Below are positions 34,757 through 43,930 of a DNA stretch of 64,000 nucleotides, piece by piece (position 1 is the stretch's first letter; each line of letters begins with the position of its first letter). A program made the translations under genes and the position numbers. The stretch lies in the NCBI GenBank assembly GCA_041401985.1, contig JAWKTE010000001.1, forward strand, positions 1 to 64,000, written 5' to 3'. The notes under the pieces were generated by a model, which was not told the origin of the DNA, did no database searches, and saw only the letters and a program-made list of their open reading frames with translations. The DNA is from JACKHA01 sp041401985. GTDB lineage: Bacteria > Planctomycetota > Phycisphaerae > Phycisphaerales > UBA1924.

Positions 34757-34887
34757 TTCAACACAGAGACACAGAGACACGGAGGGGGACGCAGAGTTTG
34801 AAGAGGCGTTCGAGTGGACGCAACAGCGGCCCCCACCACTGCTTCTCTCTCTGTGCTCAAATCCGTGCTTCTGTGCCACTGTGTTGA
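34757..34887. repeat. Inverted ACACAGAG-type arms between convergent genes
   Basis: The left arm at 34757-34783 starts TTCAACACAGAGACACAGAG. The right arm at about 34862-34887 ends in CACTGTGTTGAA. The arms are mostly complementary over about 26 nt. They sit between the stops of mgtE and the SCO gene and may act as a bidirectional terminator. Confidence 0.65.
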
Positions 34888-34925
34888 AGCAGTGCCCACC
34901 AGTACCAGCAGCGCCGGCCGATCCC

Positions 34926-35573
34926 TCACCCCGCCATCAGCAGCCGGACCCGCTCCTCCAACGCCTGGATCGACTCGGGGTCGTCCGACTTGTACATGCC
35001 CAGGATCTCTCGGCGTGGCCCGACCAGGAAGAAGCGGATCGGGTGGCGGATGTTGGCCATGGACGTGCCGTCGCGCCCGGTGATCATGGTGGCGGCGTCG
35101 TCTTCGAGTTCGAACTTCAGGCCGTCGCGGACGATGCTCCAGACCGTGTCGCGGTCGCCCGTGAGCAGGGTCCAGGTCGCCGGGTCGCCTCCATAGTTCG
35201 ACAGGTACTCGCGGAGCGCTTCGGGCGTGTCGCGCGCCGGATCGAGGCTGAACGAGGCGAACCGCACGCCCGTGCCGTCCAGGTTGTGCTGCACCTGGGC
35301 CATCCGCCCCATCATCGCGGGGCACGCGAACGGGCACGACGTGAAGATGAAGTCGACAACGGTGTAGCGGCCGTCGAGCATCGCGGCCGTCGCGGGCTGG
35401 CCCTGCTGGTCGATCAGATCGAAATCGGGGAACCGCAGGCTCTCGAGTCCCTGGTCGGGCTTGGCCGGATCGACACGCTCAGGACGCTGCATGCCGACGG
35501 CGACGGTGAGCGCGACGGTCACGAGCAGCCCGACCGTCGCGACGAGGATGGCGATGATGTGCAGCGAACGCAT
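34926..35573 (-). CDS. SCO1/SenC-type copper chaperone
   Basis: The protein has 215 residues from the ATG at 35573. One N-terminal transmembrane anchor lies at about 7-28, then a thioredoxin-like domain. The Cu-binding CxxxC is CPFAC at 80-84, and the distal His is in NIRHPIRFF (H177). SCO proteins help assemble the CuA centre of cytochrome oxidase on the outer face of the membrane. No cox gene is adjacent. It is the last gene of a minus-strand run that includes a large secreted protein, Ogt and a beta-CASP hydrolase. Confidence 0.88.
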   Translation of the reverse strand: MRSLHIIAILVATVGLLVTVALTVAVGMQRPERVDPAKPDQGLESLRFPDFDLIDQQGQPATAAMLDGRYTVVDFIFTSCPFACPAMMGRMAQVQHNLDGTGVRFASFSLDPARDTPEALREYLSNYGGDPATWTLLTGDRDTVWSIVRDGLKFELEDDAATMITGRDGTSMANIRHPIRFFLVGPRREILGMYKSDDPESIQALEERVRLLMAG

Positions 35574-35662
35574 GGCGGATCGTATGGGGTTCGTCGCGTG
35601 GCCCCGCGCGGATGCCCGGCGTGGAGGGCGATGCCGGGCCGCGGCGATTCCGGTCCGAATCC

Positions 35663-37621
35663 CTACTCGCGCGGCAGACCCATCGCGGGATCGAGATCGA
35701 TCCCGATCTGCATCTCCATCCGCTCGGGCGCGACCAGCCGCCCCTCCCACCGGATCCGGGAGACCCAGCGGACCGCGCCCATCGCGGGCGGCACCGGCGC
35801 GCCGACGGCCGCGAGCGTGCCGAGAAGTTCGGCGGGGCGTGCGACGCCCGCGCTCACCACAGGAGCGGCCGGGTCGTGCTGGCCCGGGACGGCATTTGCG
35901 AGCCCGGCCGCTGCTTGTTCGCCGAGCGCGTCGGCGACACGGCGGAGTTCCACCGCGGCGGCACTCTCGGGGTTCGCCCCAACGGGCGTCGCGCCGAGCC
36001 GCGTGATCCACCAGCCGGGCACGCCCCAGGGACGCTGGCCCTCCTGTGCCTTGACCAGCGGCCCGGCCGGCTCGAACTGCCAGGCGAGCACGGTCGAAGG
36101 CCCGAGCAGCCCGTTGAGCGAGGCCCCGGACTGGGCCGGCACGATGGCGACACGGGCCGCGGGCGGGTATGCGCCGGCGTAGTTCGGCCCGGCGGCTTCG
36201 TGCGATGGCTCGATCGCGCCGGTTGCCGGGTCCACCTCGACCGGTGTGAGGGCCCGGGCCATGACCGCGTCGACCGGGGTCGCCAGGCGTCCGATGTCGC
36301 TCGTTCGCGCGCCGATGGTGATGACCACCGGGTCCGTCGCGCGGCCCGCGCCGCGCACCACCACGAACGCCTCGCGCCCGAGCAGCGCCAGCCCATCGCT
36401 GGGCAGGCCGATGCTGCGGGCCAGCGGCGCGAGCATGGCGTCCAGCGAGCCGGCCGGGCCGAGACCCACGCCGACGCGGCGCGGGCGTTCCGGCGTGCGG
36501 GCGGGCTCGCCCGCGGGCCTGCCGGCCTCGGCGGCGCCGTCGGGCGGCGCATCGTCGCCGATGTCCCACACGTCCTGGCCCAGCCACTCGGCCAGCGCCA
36601 GCGGCGCATCGCCCGCGAGCCGCTCGACCTGCGCGAGCGTGAGCACGGAGCCGCCCTGCTCGTCGCGTTCGGGCACGCCGGGTCCGGTGCGGACGACCGT
36701 CGCGTCGAGCCCCGGGCCCGCCGTGGCGAGGCGCTCGCCACGACGCCACGACGCGCCGACGACGCTGACCGCCAGGCCCTCCGGCGTCGACCGGCGGGTG
36801 ACCATCGCGATGTCTCGCTCCAGCAGGGCCGCGCTGGCGCGGATCGCGCTCTGGTCGCCCAGGGTCGGCCCATCGACTCGCTCGCCGAGGCGGGGCAGCA
36901 TCTGCTTGAACAGGCCGGTGTGGGCCGCGGGCGCGAGCATGATGACGGCGCGGCGCTGTTGCTCTGGGCCGGCGGCGCGTCCGAGCAGGCGCGTCGTGAG
37001 CAGGTATCGCCCGTCTTCGAGCGAGAGGATCGCCTGGCCGGCCTCGACATCGCGCGGGGCGGGGCGGAGACGCTCTCGGATCAGGCGTTCGGTGCGTCCG
37101 TCGACCAGCGAGAGGATGACCCAGTCGGGCTCTTGTTCGATGCCCCGGTCGATGCTCCGGAGGGAGGCGGCCTCGGCTGGTTGGCGACGCCACGCGATCA
37201 CGACGCGCTGCCCGAGCAGACGATCGATGGCCTCGTCGGCGGGCAGGTCGAGCGTCCGCCAGAGTTCGTTCCATGCCTCGGGCAAGCCGAGCAGGCGGGC
37301 CAGGTCCTCGCCCATGCGTCGCCCGGTGCCGCCGGAGGTCTGGCGTGAGGCGATCGCGGCGTCGCTGATGCAGATGGCCCCGTCGATGTCGGGGGGGAGG
37401 AGGCGGAGATCTGGCTGGCCCGGGCGGGCGGCGAGAGCGGGCGGCGCGATGAGCAGGAGCAACGCGAAGGCGGCGAAGGTGGCGAGGCGAGCGCAGGTGC
37501 TTAGTGCGGGGGTGCTGCGTGCGGGGCCGAGACCATCGCCGCGCCGCCCCGCGTGGTGATACTCGCTGCTCGCGTGCAGCGGGCGATTGGAATCGGTTTG
37601 GGCCGGATAGAAGCGCAGCAT
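35663..37621 (-). CDS. Large secreted protein, unknown function
   Basis: The protein has 652 residues from the ATG at 37621. A long polar leader precedes a hydrophobic segment at about 45-65 (LATFAAFALLLLIAPPALA), so either export uses that segment or the true start is internal. The mature region is predicted to be mixed alpha/beta with repeated VVIxxGARTSDIGRL and FVVVRGAGRA-like strands. It resembles the large planctomycete proteins that score model-like quantities (DUF3352-like), but this is weak. No catalytic motif was identified. It lies between Ogt and the SCO gene. Confidence 0.65.
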   Translation of the reverse strand: MLRFYPAQTDSNRPLHASSEYHHAGRRGDGLGPARSTPALSTCARLATFAAFALLLLIAPPALAARPGQPDLRLLPPDIDGAICISDAAIASRQTSGGTGRRMGEDLARLLGLPEAWNELWRTLDLPADEAIDRLLGQRVVIAWRRQPAEAASLRSIDRGIEQEPDWVILSLVDGRTERLIRERLRPAPRDVEAGQAILSLEDGRYLLTTRLLGRAAGPEQQRRAVIMLAPAAHTGLFKQMLPRLGERVDGPTLGDQSAIRASAALLERDIAMVTRRSTPEGLAVSVVGASWRRGERLATAGPGLDATVVRTGPGVPERDEQGGSVLTLAQVERLAGDAPLALAEWLGQDVWDIGDDAPPDGAAEAGRPAGEPARTPERPRRVGVGLGPAGSLDAMLAPLARSIGLPSDGLALLGREAFVVVRGAGRATDPVVITIGARTSDIGRLATPVDAVMARALTPVEVDPATGAIEPSHEAAGPNYAGAYPPAARVAIVPAQSGASLNGLLGPSTVLAWQFEPAGPLVKAQEGQRPWGVPGWWITRLGATPVGANPESAAAVELRRVADALGEQAAAGLANAVPGQHDPAAPVVSAGVARPAELLGTLAAVGAPVPPAMGAVRWVSRIRWEGRLVAPERMEMQIGIDLDPAMGLPRE

Positions 37622-37733
37622 CAACGCTGATCCAACCACTCGGCGGCGCCACGGTTGCGGGCCGGACTGCTGCCGACGTGCGATCTGCCCGCTCGGAGGC
37701 TCCCCGCGCACGCCGGCGAGTCCTGCGGCCCGC

Positions 37734-38342
37734 CTACGCCACGCCCGCGAACAGCGAGCCGCTCGCGCCGGGCGTCCGATCACCATCGGATCGGCCGCTC
37801 CAGAAGCGGGCCTCGTGGTCCAGCAGCCACCGCTTGACCGCCAGCCCGCCCGCGTAGCCCGTCAGCGAGCCGTCGGAGCCGATCACCCGGTGGCACGGCA
37901 CGAGCAACGCGATCGGGTTCGTCGCGTTGGCGCGGGCGACGGCCCGGAACGCGGTCGGGCGACCGAGCGACCGGGCCAGGTCGCCATACGAGCGGGTGAC
38001 GCCGGCGGGGATGCGACGCAGCGCGGCCCAGACTTCGGCCTGGAACGGGGTGCCGGGCGCCGCGAGTGGGACCGTGAATCTGTCGGACCGACCGGCGAGG
38101 TACGCCGCGAGTTCGTCGCGCAGGTGCGCCTGGTGTTCGCGTGCGGGCGGCGGGATCGTGCCGGGCGATGCGAGTCGGACCGGTGCCGCGTCGCCCAGGA
38201 GCAACGAGACCGCGCGAACACCGTCTTCACCGATCTCGGCGACGATGCGCCCGAGCGGCCAGCCGCCCACGTCGACCACGCTCGCGGGCGAACGGTGTCC
38301 TTCGGAGGCCGGTCCACTGTGCCGATGTTGCGTCTGGTTCAC
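37734..38342 (-). CDS. ogt: Methylated-DNA--protein-cysteine methyltransferase
   Basis: The protein has 202 residues from the GTG at 38342, chosen because AGGAGG lies seven bases upstream; the frame is open to 38387. The active-site motif is PCHRVIG, and the DNA-binding helix region is GTPFQAEVWAALRRIPAGVTRSYGDLAR. It repairs O6-alkylguanine by suicidal transfer of the alkyl group to its Cys. Asn is present in the RANATNPIALLVPCHR stretch, as in active proteins. It closely follows the beta-CASP hydrolase gene. Confidence 0.92.
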   Translation of the reverse strand: MNQTQHRHSGPASEGHRSPASVVDVGGWPLGRIVAEIGEDGVRAVSLLLGDAAPVRLASPGTIPPPAREHQAHLRDELAAYLAGRSDRFTVPLAAPGTPFQAEVWAALRRIPAGVTRSYGDLARSLGRPTAFRAVARANATNPIALLVPCHRVIGSDGSLTGYAGGLAVKRWLLDHEARFWSGRSDGDRTPGASGSLFAGVA

Positions 38343-38392
38343 TGCAGGCCCTCCTGGCTCAAACGGTTCGGGCCGATCGGCTGCCACCGATC

Positions 38393-39811
38393 CTAGATCT
38401 CCACGGCCTCGTTATACCGCGGCAGCGCGGCCCCGATGCCGAACCGCTCCTTCAGCCCCGACGCCAATCGCTCGCGCGGCCCGTCCTCGCCGTGGGTCAG
38501 GAACACCTTGGGGCGGTTCTCCAGGCGCGACATCCACCACAAGAGGTCGCTCCGCCCGGCGTGGGCCGAGAAGCCGTTGAGCGTGTGGACCCTGGCCCGC
38601 ACGGGCATCAACTCCCCCAGCACGCGCACCTCGCTCGCGCCGTCCACGATCGCCCGCCCCGTCGTGCCCTGGGCCTGGAACCCCACGATCAGCACATGCG
38701 CCTCGGGCTTCGAGAGGTTGTGGCGGAGGTGGTGCACGATCCGCCCGCCATTGCACATCCCCGACGCGGAGATCACGACCAGCCCCTGGCGTGTGTTGAG
38801 CCACATCGACGTCTCGCGGTCTCGCGAGAAGTGCAGGCCGGGGAAGTGCAGGCACGAATCGCCCGCGTCGATGATGGCGCGGGCCTCGGCGTCGAAGTCG
38901 CCCCGGTTGCGCCGGTAGAGCTCCGTGGCCTTGATCGCCATCGGGCTGTCGATCCACACCTCCGGCTCGGGCACGCGCCGGTCGCGGCGCAGGATGCCCA
39001 TGTGGTAGACCAGGTTCTGCGTCCGCCCGACCGCGAAGGCCGGGATGATCACGTTGCCCGGCGGCTTCGAGTTGTGGGCCATCGCGTCGGTGAGGATCGA
39101 CGCCAGCTCGTCCAGCGTCGCCTCCGGCGCGCGATGGTCGCGGTCGCCGTACGTCGATTCGAGCACCACCACGTCGGCCCGTGTCGGCGGCGTGGGGTCG
39201 CGCAACAGCGGCGCGCCGCGCGGCCCGATGTCGCCCGAGAACACGATCGTCCGGTCGCTGGCCGCGTGCCCCTTCTCCGCTGGCTCGCGGACGCGCAGGT
39301 GGATCGACGCCGAGCCGAGGATGTGCCCCGCGTCGACCCACGTGGCCTCGATGCCGGGGGCGACCTCGGTCGGCGTCTGGTACTCGACCGGGCGGAGCAG
39401 CGGCAGCACGTCGTCGACGTCGTTGCCATCGAAGAGCGGGCGGACGGGCGGCTCGCCGCGGGCGACGCGTTTGCGCGACTCGCGCTGGGCGTCCATGCGT
39501 TGCAGGTAGGCCGCGTCGCGGAGCAGGATGGCCGCCAGGTCGATCGTCGCCGGGGTGGCGTAGATCGGGCGGGCGAACTCGTGCTGGGCCAGCATGGGCA
39601 AGCGCCCGGTGTGGTCGATGTGGGCGTGCGTGAGCAGCACGGCGTCGAGGCGTGCCGGCTCGATCGCGCCGGGGAACTCGCGGTTGCGGGCCTCGCTGGC
39701 GTCGCCGCCCTGGAACGCGCCGAAGTCGATCAGCACGCGGGCCCGGCGGGTCTCGAGCAGGTAGCACGAGCCGGTGACCTCGCCCGAAGCGCCTAGGAAT
39801 CGCAGTCGCAT
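38393..39811 (-). CDS. Metallo-beta-lactamase/beta-CASP RNA-processing hydrolase
   Basis: The protein has 472 residues. The metal motif HxHxDH is HAHIDH at 62-67. Later metal ligands lie in AGHILGSASIH and FSGDIG. The beta-CASP domain (about 190-390) is followed by the C-terminal RNA-specificity motif LNGFSAHAGRSDLLWW. Such proteins act as zinc-dependent RNases of the CPSF73/Ysh1-like class. It could take part in RNA maturation or decay. The start ATG at 39811 opens directly on MRLRFLGASGEVTGSCYL. Confidence 0.92.
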   Translation of the reverse strand: MRLRFLGASGEVTGSCYLLETRRARVLIDFGAFQGGDASEARNREFPGAIEPARLDAVLLTHAHIDHTGRLPMLAQHEFARPIYATPATIDLAAILLRDAAYLQRMDAQRESRKRVARGEPPVRPLFDGNDVDDVLPLLRPVEYQTPTEVAPGIEATWVDAGHILGSASIHLRVREPAEKGHAASDRTIVFSGDIGPRGAPLLRDPTPPTRADVVVLESTYGDRDHRAPEATLDELASILTDAMAHNSKPPGNVIIPAFAVGRTQNLVYHMGILRRDRRVPEPEVWIDSPMAIKATELYRRNRGDFDAEARAIIDAGDSCLHFPGLHFSRDRETSMWLNTRQGLVVISASGMCNGGRIVHHLRHNLSKPEAHVLIVGFQAQGTTGRAIVDGASEVRVLGELMPVRARVHTLNGFSAHAGRSDLLWWMSRLENRPKVFLTHGEDGPRERLASGLKERFGIGAALPRYNEAVEI

Positions 39812-39878
39812 GGGCGAGTGTACGGGAACGACGGGGCGAGCGCACCGCCGCTTGCGTGCGTCGGGGCAGATCGCCGCG

Positions 39879-40982
39879 TCAGACGTTCGCGCCCCGAAGC
39901 ACGCCCGTGGCCGGCAGCGGCGAGTCGACCGGGGCCGACGCGGGCATCAGGGCCTGAAACTCCGCCTGCGCCAACTCGACGAGCATCCGGCACAGGCTCG
40001 GCATCGGGATTCCCGCGTGCCCCGCCGCCATCGGCAGCAGCGAGTGGCTTGTGAACCCCGGCATCGTGTTGAGTTCGAGCAGCTGGGCGTGCTCGGGCGG
40101 GCCGAGGGGGCCGATGAAATCGACGCGGCACAGGTGGCGCACGCCCACCGCCGCCGCGACGCGCAAGGCCCGATCCTGCAGCAGCGTCACGATCGGATCG
40201 CCCGCCGGCACGGGGTCGTATCGCGTGTCGTCGCGCAGGTACTTCGCGTCGTAGTCGTAGAACTCCGTCGCCGGGCTGATCCGGATCACGGGCAGGGCCA
40301 GACGCCCCGCGGGCGTGTCGATCACGCCGACGGTGAGCTCGCGGGGCTTGGCCGCGCTGCCGCTGGCGGTGCCGTCAGCCACGCCTACGACGATGCCGGG
40401 TGCCTGTTTCGGCGCGTCGGGCACCGGGCACACCAGCGACTCGACCATGTATGTGCGCCCGGGATGCTGCTCGATGTCCGCGCGAACCGCGGCCAGTGCT
40501 GCGGTCCACTGCTCCGGCGATCGCACGAGGTGCACGCCCACGGACGATCCGTCGTGGATGGGCTTGAGCACCACGCCGCGCCCGAGCGCGTGCTCGAACA
40601 CCAGCGGGCAGCGGTCGTCGCTCGGGTTCAGCACCGCCGCGGGCGCGGTGGGCACCCCGAAGCGAGCCGCGGCCAGTTTGGTCGCCACCTTGTCCATCGC
40701 CAGCCGCGCGGCCTCCGGGCGGCACCCGACATACGCCCGCCCCGACGCCTCAAGCACATCCTGCAATGCCCCGCCCTCGCCGTACGAGCCGTGCAGCACG
40801 GGGAAGACCACATCGCCCGGCATCGACGCCAGTTCCGCGGGCGACACGCGGTCGATCGTCCGCTCGTGGACCGTCAGCCCGGACTCTCGGAGCGCCTGCG
40901 CGACGCCCGCCGCCGACCACAGCGAGACCTGCCGCTCGCGGTCCGGCCCGCCGCCGAGCACCAGAACCGATGCCACGCTCAT
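39879..40982 (-). CDS. ddl: D-alanine--D-alanine ligase
   Basis: The protein has 367 residues from the ATG at 40982, which overlaps the murB stop. It has the ATP-grasp layout: VLVLGGGPDRERQVSLWSA, LHGSYGEGGALQDVLEASGRAYVGC, LKPIHDGSSVGVHLV (ATP loop) and the Mg-binding LLELNTMPGFTSHSLLP. It makes the D-Ala-D-Ala dipeptide for peptidoglycan. The GPDRERQVS loop differs slightly from the usual GGxSxEHxVS. With murC and murB upstream it forms a cell-wall operon on the minus strand. Confidence 0.94.
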   Translation of the reverse strand: MSVASVLVLGGGPDRERQVSLWSAAGVAQALRESGLTVHERTIDRVSPAELASMPGDVVFPVLHGSYGEGGALQDVLEASGRAYVGCRPEAARLAMDKVATKLAAARFGVPTAPAAVLNPSDDRCPLVFEHALGRGVVLKPIHDGSSVGVHLVRSPEQWTAALAAVRADIEQHPGRTYMVESLVCPVPDAPKQAPGIVVGVADGTASGSAAKPRELTVGVIDTPAGRLALPVIRISPATEFYDYDAKYLRDDTRYDPVPAGDPIVTLLQDRALRVAAAVGVRHLCRVDFIGPLGPPEHAQLLELNTMPGFTSHSLLPMAAGHAGIPMPSLCRMLVELAQAEFQALMPASAPVDSPLPATGVLRGANV

Positions 40983-41923
40983 CGGGCCATCTCCTCGATC
41001 GGGCACGACCGCTTCCACACGACGACCTCGGGTTCGAGGTGGACACCGAACGCGTCGAGCACGCGCTGCTGGACGACAGCCATCAGTTCGATGATGTCGC
41101 GGGCCCGCGCCCCGGCCCGCGTGACGATGAAGTTCGCGTGGTGCCGGCTCACCGTCGCACCGCCGACCTCGAGCCCCTTGCACCCGGCCCGGTCGATCAG
41201 CATCCCCGCCGACACACGCCGCCCGGCGTCGCCGATCCCGTCGATCGCACACGCGAGCGTCGGATTCTTGAAGCAGCACCCGGCCGAGTCTTCCTTGAGC
41301 GGCTGCGAGTTCTTCTTGTACTCCATCACCTCGTGCAGACGGGCGCGAAGCCCGACCGGATCGGCCGGTGTGAGTTGGAACTCCACAGCCGTGATGACCA
41401 GCCCGTGCAGGGCCGACGCGCGATAGCCGAACGCGCACTGCTCGGGCGACATCGCGACGACATTGCCGCTCCGATCCAGCCCGTGCACGCGCGCGATCGC
41501 CGGCCCGATCTCGCCGAACGCCCCGCCCGCGTTCATCACCGCCGCCCCCCCCACCGTCGCCGGGATGCCCCCGAGCGACTCGAGCCCGCCCAGCCCGGCC
41601 CGCGTCGTCTCGTTCAGCAGCCGCGGCAGCTTCGCCCCGGCCCCCGCGACCACCCGCCCCGACCGCTCATCCATCTGGATCGACGCGAACGCCGGGCGGT
41701 CCAGGCACACCACCAGTTCCGCCACGCCCGCATCGTCCACCAGCAGGTTGGCCCCGTCGCCCAGAACCCGCAGGTTGTGGTCCATGCGGAGGCACGTCCG
41801 CAGCTCGTCGAGGCTTTCCGGGCGGGCCAGCCGGTCGGCGGGGCCGCCGACGCCGAACCACGTCGGGATCGGCGCCCGCTCGGCGAGGCGTTTGGGGTCG
41901 AGATGGCGGAGGGTGGAGGGCAA
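40979..41923 (-). CDS. murB: UDP-N-acetylmuramate dehydrogenase
   Basis: The protein has 314 residues. The FAD-binding segments RVLGDGANLLVDDAGVAELVV and LESLGGIPATVGGAAVMNAGG are clear. The catalytic SAGxxFKNP segment reads SAGCCFKNP, with Cys where Ser is usual; a Cys there is known in other MurB proteins. It reduces enolpyruvyl-UDP-GlcNAc using NADPH. The best start is TTG at 41923, because no ATG or GTG lies before the conserved region. No ribosome binding site is visible; the upstream sequence is a short-period repeat. Confidence 0.92.
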   Translation of the reverse strand: MPSTLRHLDPKRLAERAPIPTWFGVGGPADRLARPESLDELRTCLRMDHNLRVLGDGANLLVDDAGVAELVVCLDRPAFASIQMDERSGRVVAGAGAKLPRLLNETTRAGLGGLESLGGIPATVGGAAVMNAGGAFGEIGPAIARVHGLDRSGNVVAMSPEQCAFGYRASALHGLVITAVEFQLTPADPVGLRARLHEVMEYKKNSQPLKEDSAGCCFKNPTLACAIDGIGDAGRRVSAGMLIDRAGCKGLEVGGATVSRHHANFIVTRAGARARDIIELMAVVQQRVLDAFGVHLEPEVVVWKRSCPIEEMAR

Positions 41924-41927
41924 GCGT

Positions 41928-41998
41928 GAGTGCCGAGTCCTGTGTCCTGTGTCCTGTGTCCTGAGTCCTCGTGTGCAGACGAGTGCCTCGTGCCTGGT
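41928..41998. repeat. Short-period repeat (GTGTCCT / GTGCC units) upstream of murB
   Basis: The plus strand shows GTGCCGA, three GTGTCCT copies, GAGTCCT, then two GTGCCTC-like units. The whole murC-murB spacer consists of these units. They are related to the GTGC(C/T)GA heptamers near glyS and nusA. Confidence 0.7.
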
Positions 41999-42010
41999 GC
42001 CTTTTTCTCC

Positions 42011-43798
42011 TCACGTCCCCACGCCAACAACCTCCGCCCGCGCCCCGCCGCGCCTCCCCGCCCCCTCGCGCCGGCGCATCGCCGCGATGTAGCCGTGGGC
42101 CACCTCGTTCACAGGCCCAGCACCCATGACGCACAGCGTGTCGCCCGGGCGGCACAGGTTCTGGAGGTGCTCGACGATCGCCTCGAACGGGTACAGGTGC
42201 ATCGCGTTCACGCCGCGCTGGCGGAGCCGATCCACCAGGTCCCCCGCCGACACCCGCGCCTTCTCCGCCTGCGAGTCGCGCACGAAGTAGATATGCGGCA
42301 CAATCACGATGTCGGCCTGCTCGAACGACGTGGCGAACTCCTCCAGCAGGTGGCGCGTCCGCGAGTGCTGGTGCGGCTGGAACACGCAGATCAGGCGCCC
42401 CGGCAGGCCCGAAGCCCCGAAGCGCCGCTCCGGGCGATCCGCCAGGCGCAGGGCACGCAGCGTCGCGTCGATTTCCGTCGGGTGGTGCCCGTAGTCGTCG
42501 ATGACGCGGACGCGGGTGGCGGGGAGGGGACCATCGCCGGTGCCGTCGCAAGCGGCGTCATGGGAACCGCCATCCAGAAGCGTGGCGTGGCTGTGGCTCG
42601 GCACAGCCATGTCCCCGCTCCGCGTTCGTTCGTTCGACGCCGGTTCATCGCATGGCTGTGCAACGCCACAGCCATGCCACCCGTTGCGAACAGCGAGTTC
42701 ATCGGGCCACGCCGAATCCCGCACCTCGCCCAGGAGCTGCATCCGTCGATCGACCCCGCGAAACGCCGCCAGCGACGCCGCCAGCCGCGCCGGGTCGGCT
42801 CCAAGGATCGTGCCCAGCGCGAGCGCCGTCGCCGCGTTCATGGCGTTGTGCTGCCCGATGATCGGGCTCCGCCACTGCGCGACCGTCGCCCCGTGCCGCA
42901 GCACCTCGACGTCCCGCGTCCGCGGGTCCCACCGCACGACCCAGTCCGCCTCCGGCGCAAACCCGATGGTCTCGACCGCGCACTCCAGCCCCGCCGACAC
43001 CTCCCGCCGGTGCGCCCCGTCGTGCGCGATCAGCAGATGGCCCCCCGCCCGCTGCGACGGCAGCAGGGCCGCGAAATCCCGGAACGCCCCGACCAGGTCC
43101 TCCAGCGACGCGTACACGTCCAGATGGTCCGCCTCCACCGACGTGATGCACGCCACGACGGGCCTCAGGTTGTGGAACGAGCGGTTGAACTCGCACGCCT
43201 CGGCCAGCAGCAGACCGGGCTGCTCCGCCCGCGGCCCCGCGGGGATCGCCGCCGCTCCCAGCCGAAACCCAGTCCCACCAGAGCCCCGACCGAAGCACCC
43301 ACCCGCCAACTGCCCGCACGTCGCCCCGACAATCACCGACGGGTCCAGCCCCGCGTCCACGAGCGCGGCCCCGAGCATCGCGGTCGTCGTGCTCTTGCCG
43401 TGCGTCCCGGCGATCGCCACGCCCGTCTGCCCCGCCATGCACGCCCCGAGCGCCTCGGCGTACAGCATCACCCGGATGCCCCGCCCCTCGGCCCCCAGCC
43501 ACTGCGGATGGTCCGGCCGGATCGCCGCCGACGCCACGATCAGGTCGCACGGCTCCGGGATCGCCTCCGCTGTCTGCTCGAACCCGACCGGGATGCCCTC
43601 GCCGATCAGGGCCGCGGTCGTCGCGCTGGCCGCCATGTCCGAGCCCGAGACGATCGCCCCGCGAGCCCGCATCAGCCGGGCCAGGCCCGACATCCCGCAC
43701 CCGCCGATGCCCACCATGTACACATGACGCCCGCGCAGATCGATGTCCGCGGCGTGTCGGGCGGTCGGCGGCGTGGTGTCTCGGCGCATGGTGCTCAT
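42011..43798 (-). CDS. murC: UDP-N-acetylmuramate--L-alanine ligase, with repeat-derived insertion
   Basis: The protein has 595 residues from the ATG at 43798; a second ATG is at 43789. The Rossmann start VYMVGIGGCGMSGLARLM and P-loop GTHGKSTTT (131-139) are intact. EADHLDVY, GQHNAMNAATAL and DDYGHHPTEI also match MurC. MurC is normally about 460-490 residues. Extra length comes from a segment at about 160-195 and from an insertion at about 363-420, which separates the central and C-terminal domains. The second insertion is the in-frame translation of two inverted hairpin elements. It adds L-Ala to UDP-MurNAc. Confidence 0.92.
   Translation of the reverse strand: MSTMRRDTTPPTARHAADIDLRGRHVYMVGIGGCGMSGLARLMRARGAIVSGSDMAASATTAALIGEGIPVGFEQTAEAIPEPCDLIVASAAIRPDHPQWLGAEGRGIRVMLYAEALGACMAGQTGVAIAGTHGKSTTTAMLGAALVDAGLDPSVIVGATCGQLAGGCFGRGSGGTGFRLGAAAIPAGPRAEQPGLLLAEACEFNRSFHNLRPVVACITSVEADHLDVYASLEDLVGAFRDFAALLPSQRAGGHLLIAHDGAHRREVSAGLECAVETIGFAPEADWVVRWDPRTRDVEVLRHGATVAQWRSPIIGQHNAMNAATALALGTILGADPARLAASLAAFRGVDRRMQLLGEVRDSAWPDELAVRNGWHGCGVAQPCDEPASNERTRSGDMAVPSHSHATLLDGGSHDAACDGTGDGPLPATRVRVIDDYGHHPTEIDATLRALRLADRPERRFGASGLPGRLICVFQPHQHSRTRHLLEEFATSFEQADIVIVPHIYFVRDSQAEKARVSAGDLVDRLRQRGVNAMHLYPFEAIVEHLQNLCRPGDTLCVMGAGPVNEVAHGYIAAMRRREGAGRRGGARAEVVGVGT
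42582..42680. repeat. Inverted pair of hairpins inside murC
   Basis: Hairpin 1 (42588-42609) has stem TGGCTGTG/CACAGCCA with loop GCTCGG. Hairpin 2 (42651-42676, minus strand) has stem CATGGCTGTG/CACAGCCATG with loop GCGTTG. The two are inverted copies and could also pair with each other. They are translated in frame in MurC. Confidence 0.8.
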
Positions 43799-43930
43799 CG
43801 ACAGGGTATCGGCCCGAAGCCGATCCGCTCGGGAGGCGACAACGTCCACGCGAGGCCGTAGCATCACATGTGCGCGGCACGCTGCACGCCGCGATCCATT
43901 CGCACGCCAGGCGCGGGGGAAGGAGCCACC

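Noticed and set aside
34926..37652. A 908-codon minus-strand frame ending in the SCO protein
   Set aside because: Only the last 215 residues from the ATG at 35573 look like protein. The rest is the wrong frame of the large secreted protein.
39774..41426. A 550-codon plus-strand frame opposite murB and ddl
   Set aside because: It is antisense to two well-supported enzymes and has no recognisable domain.
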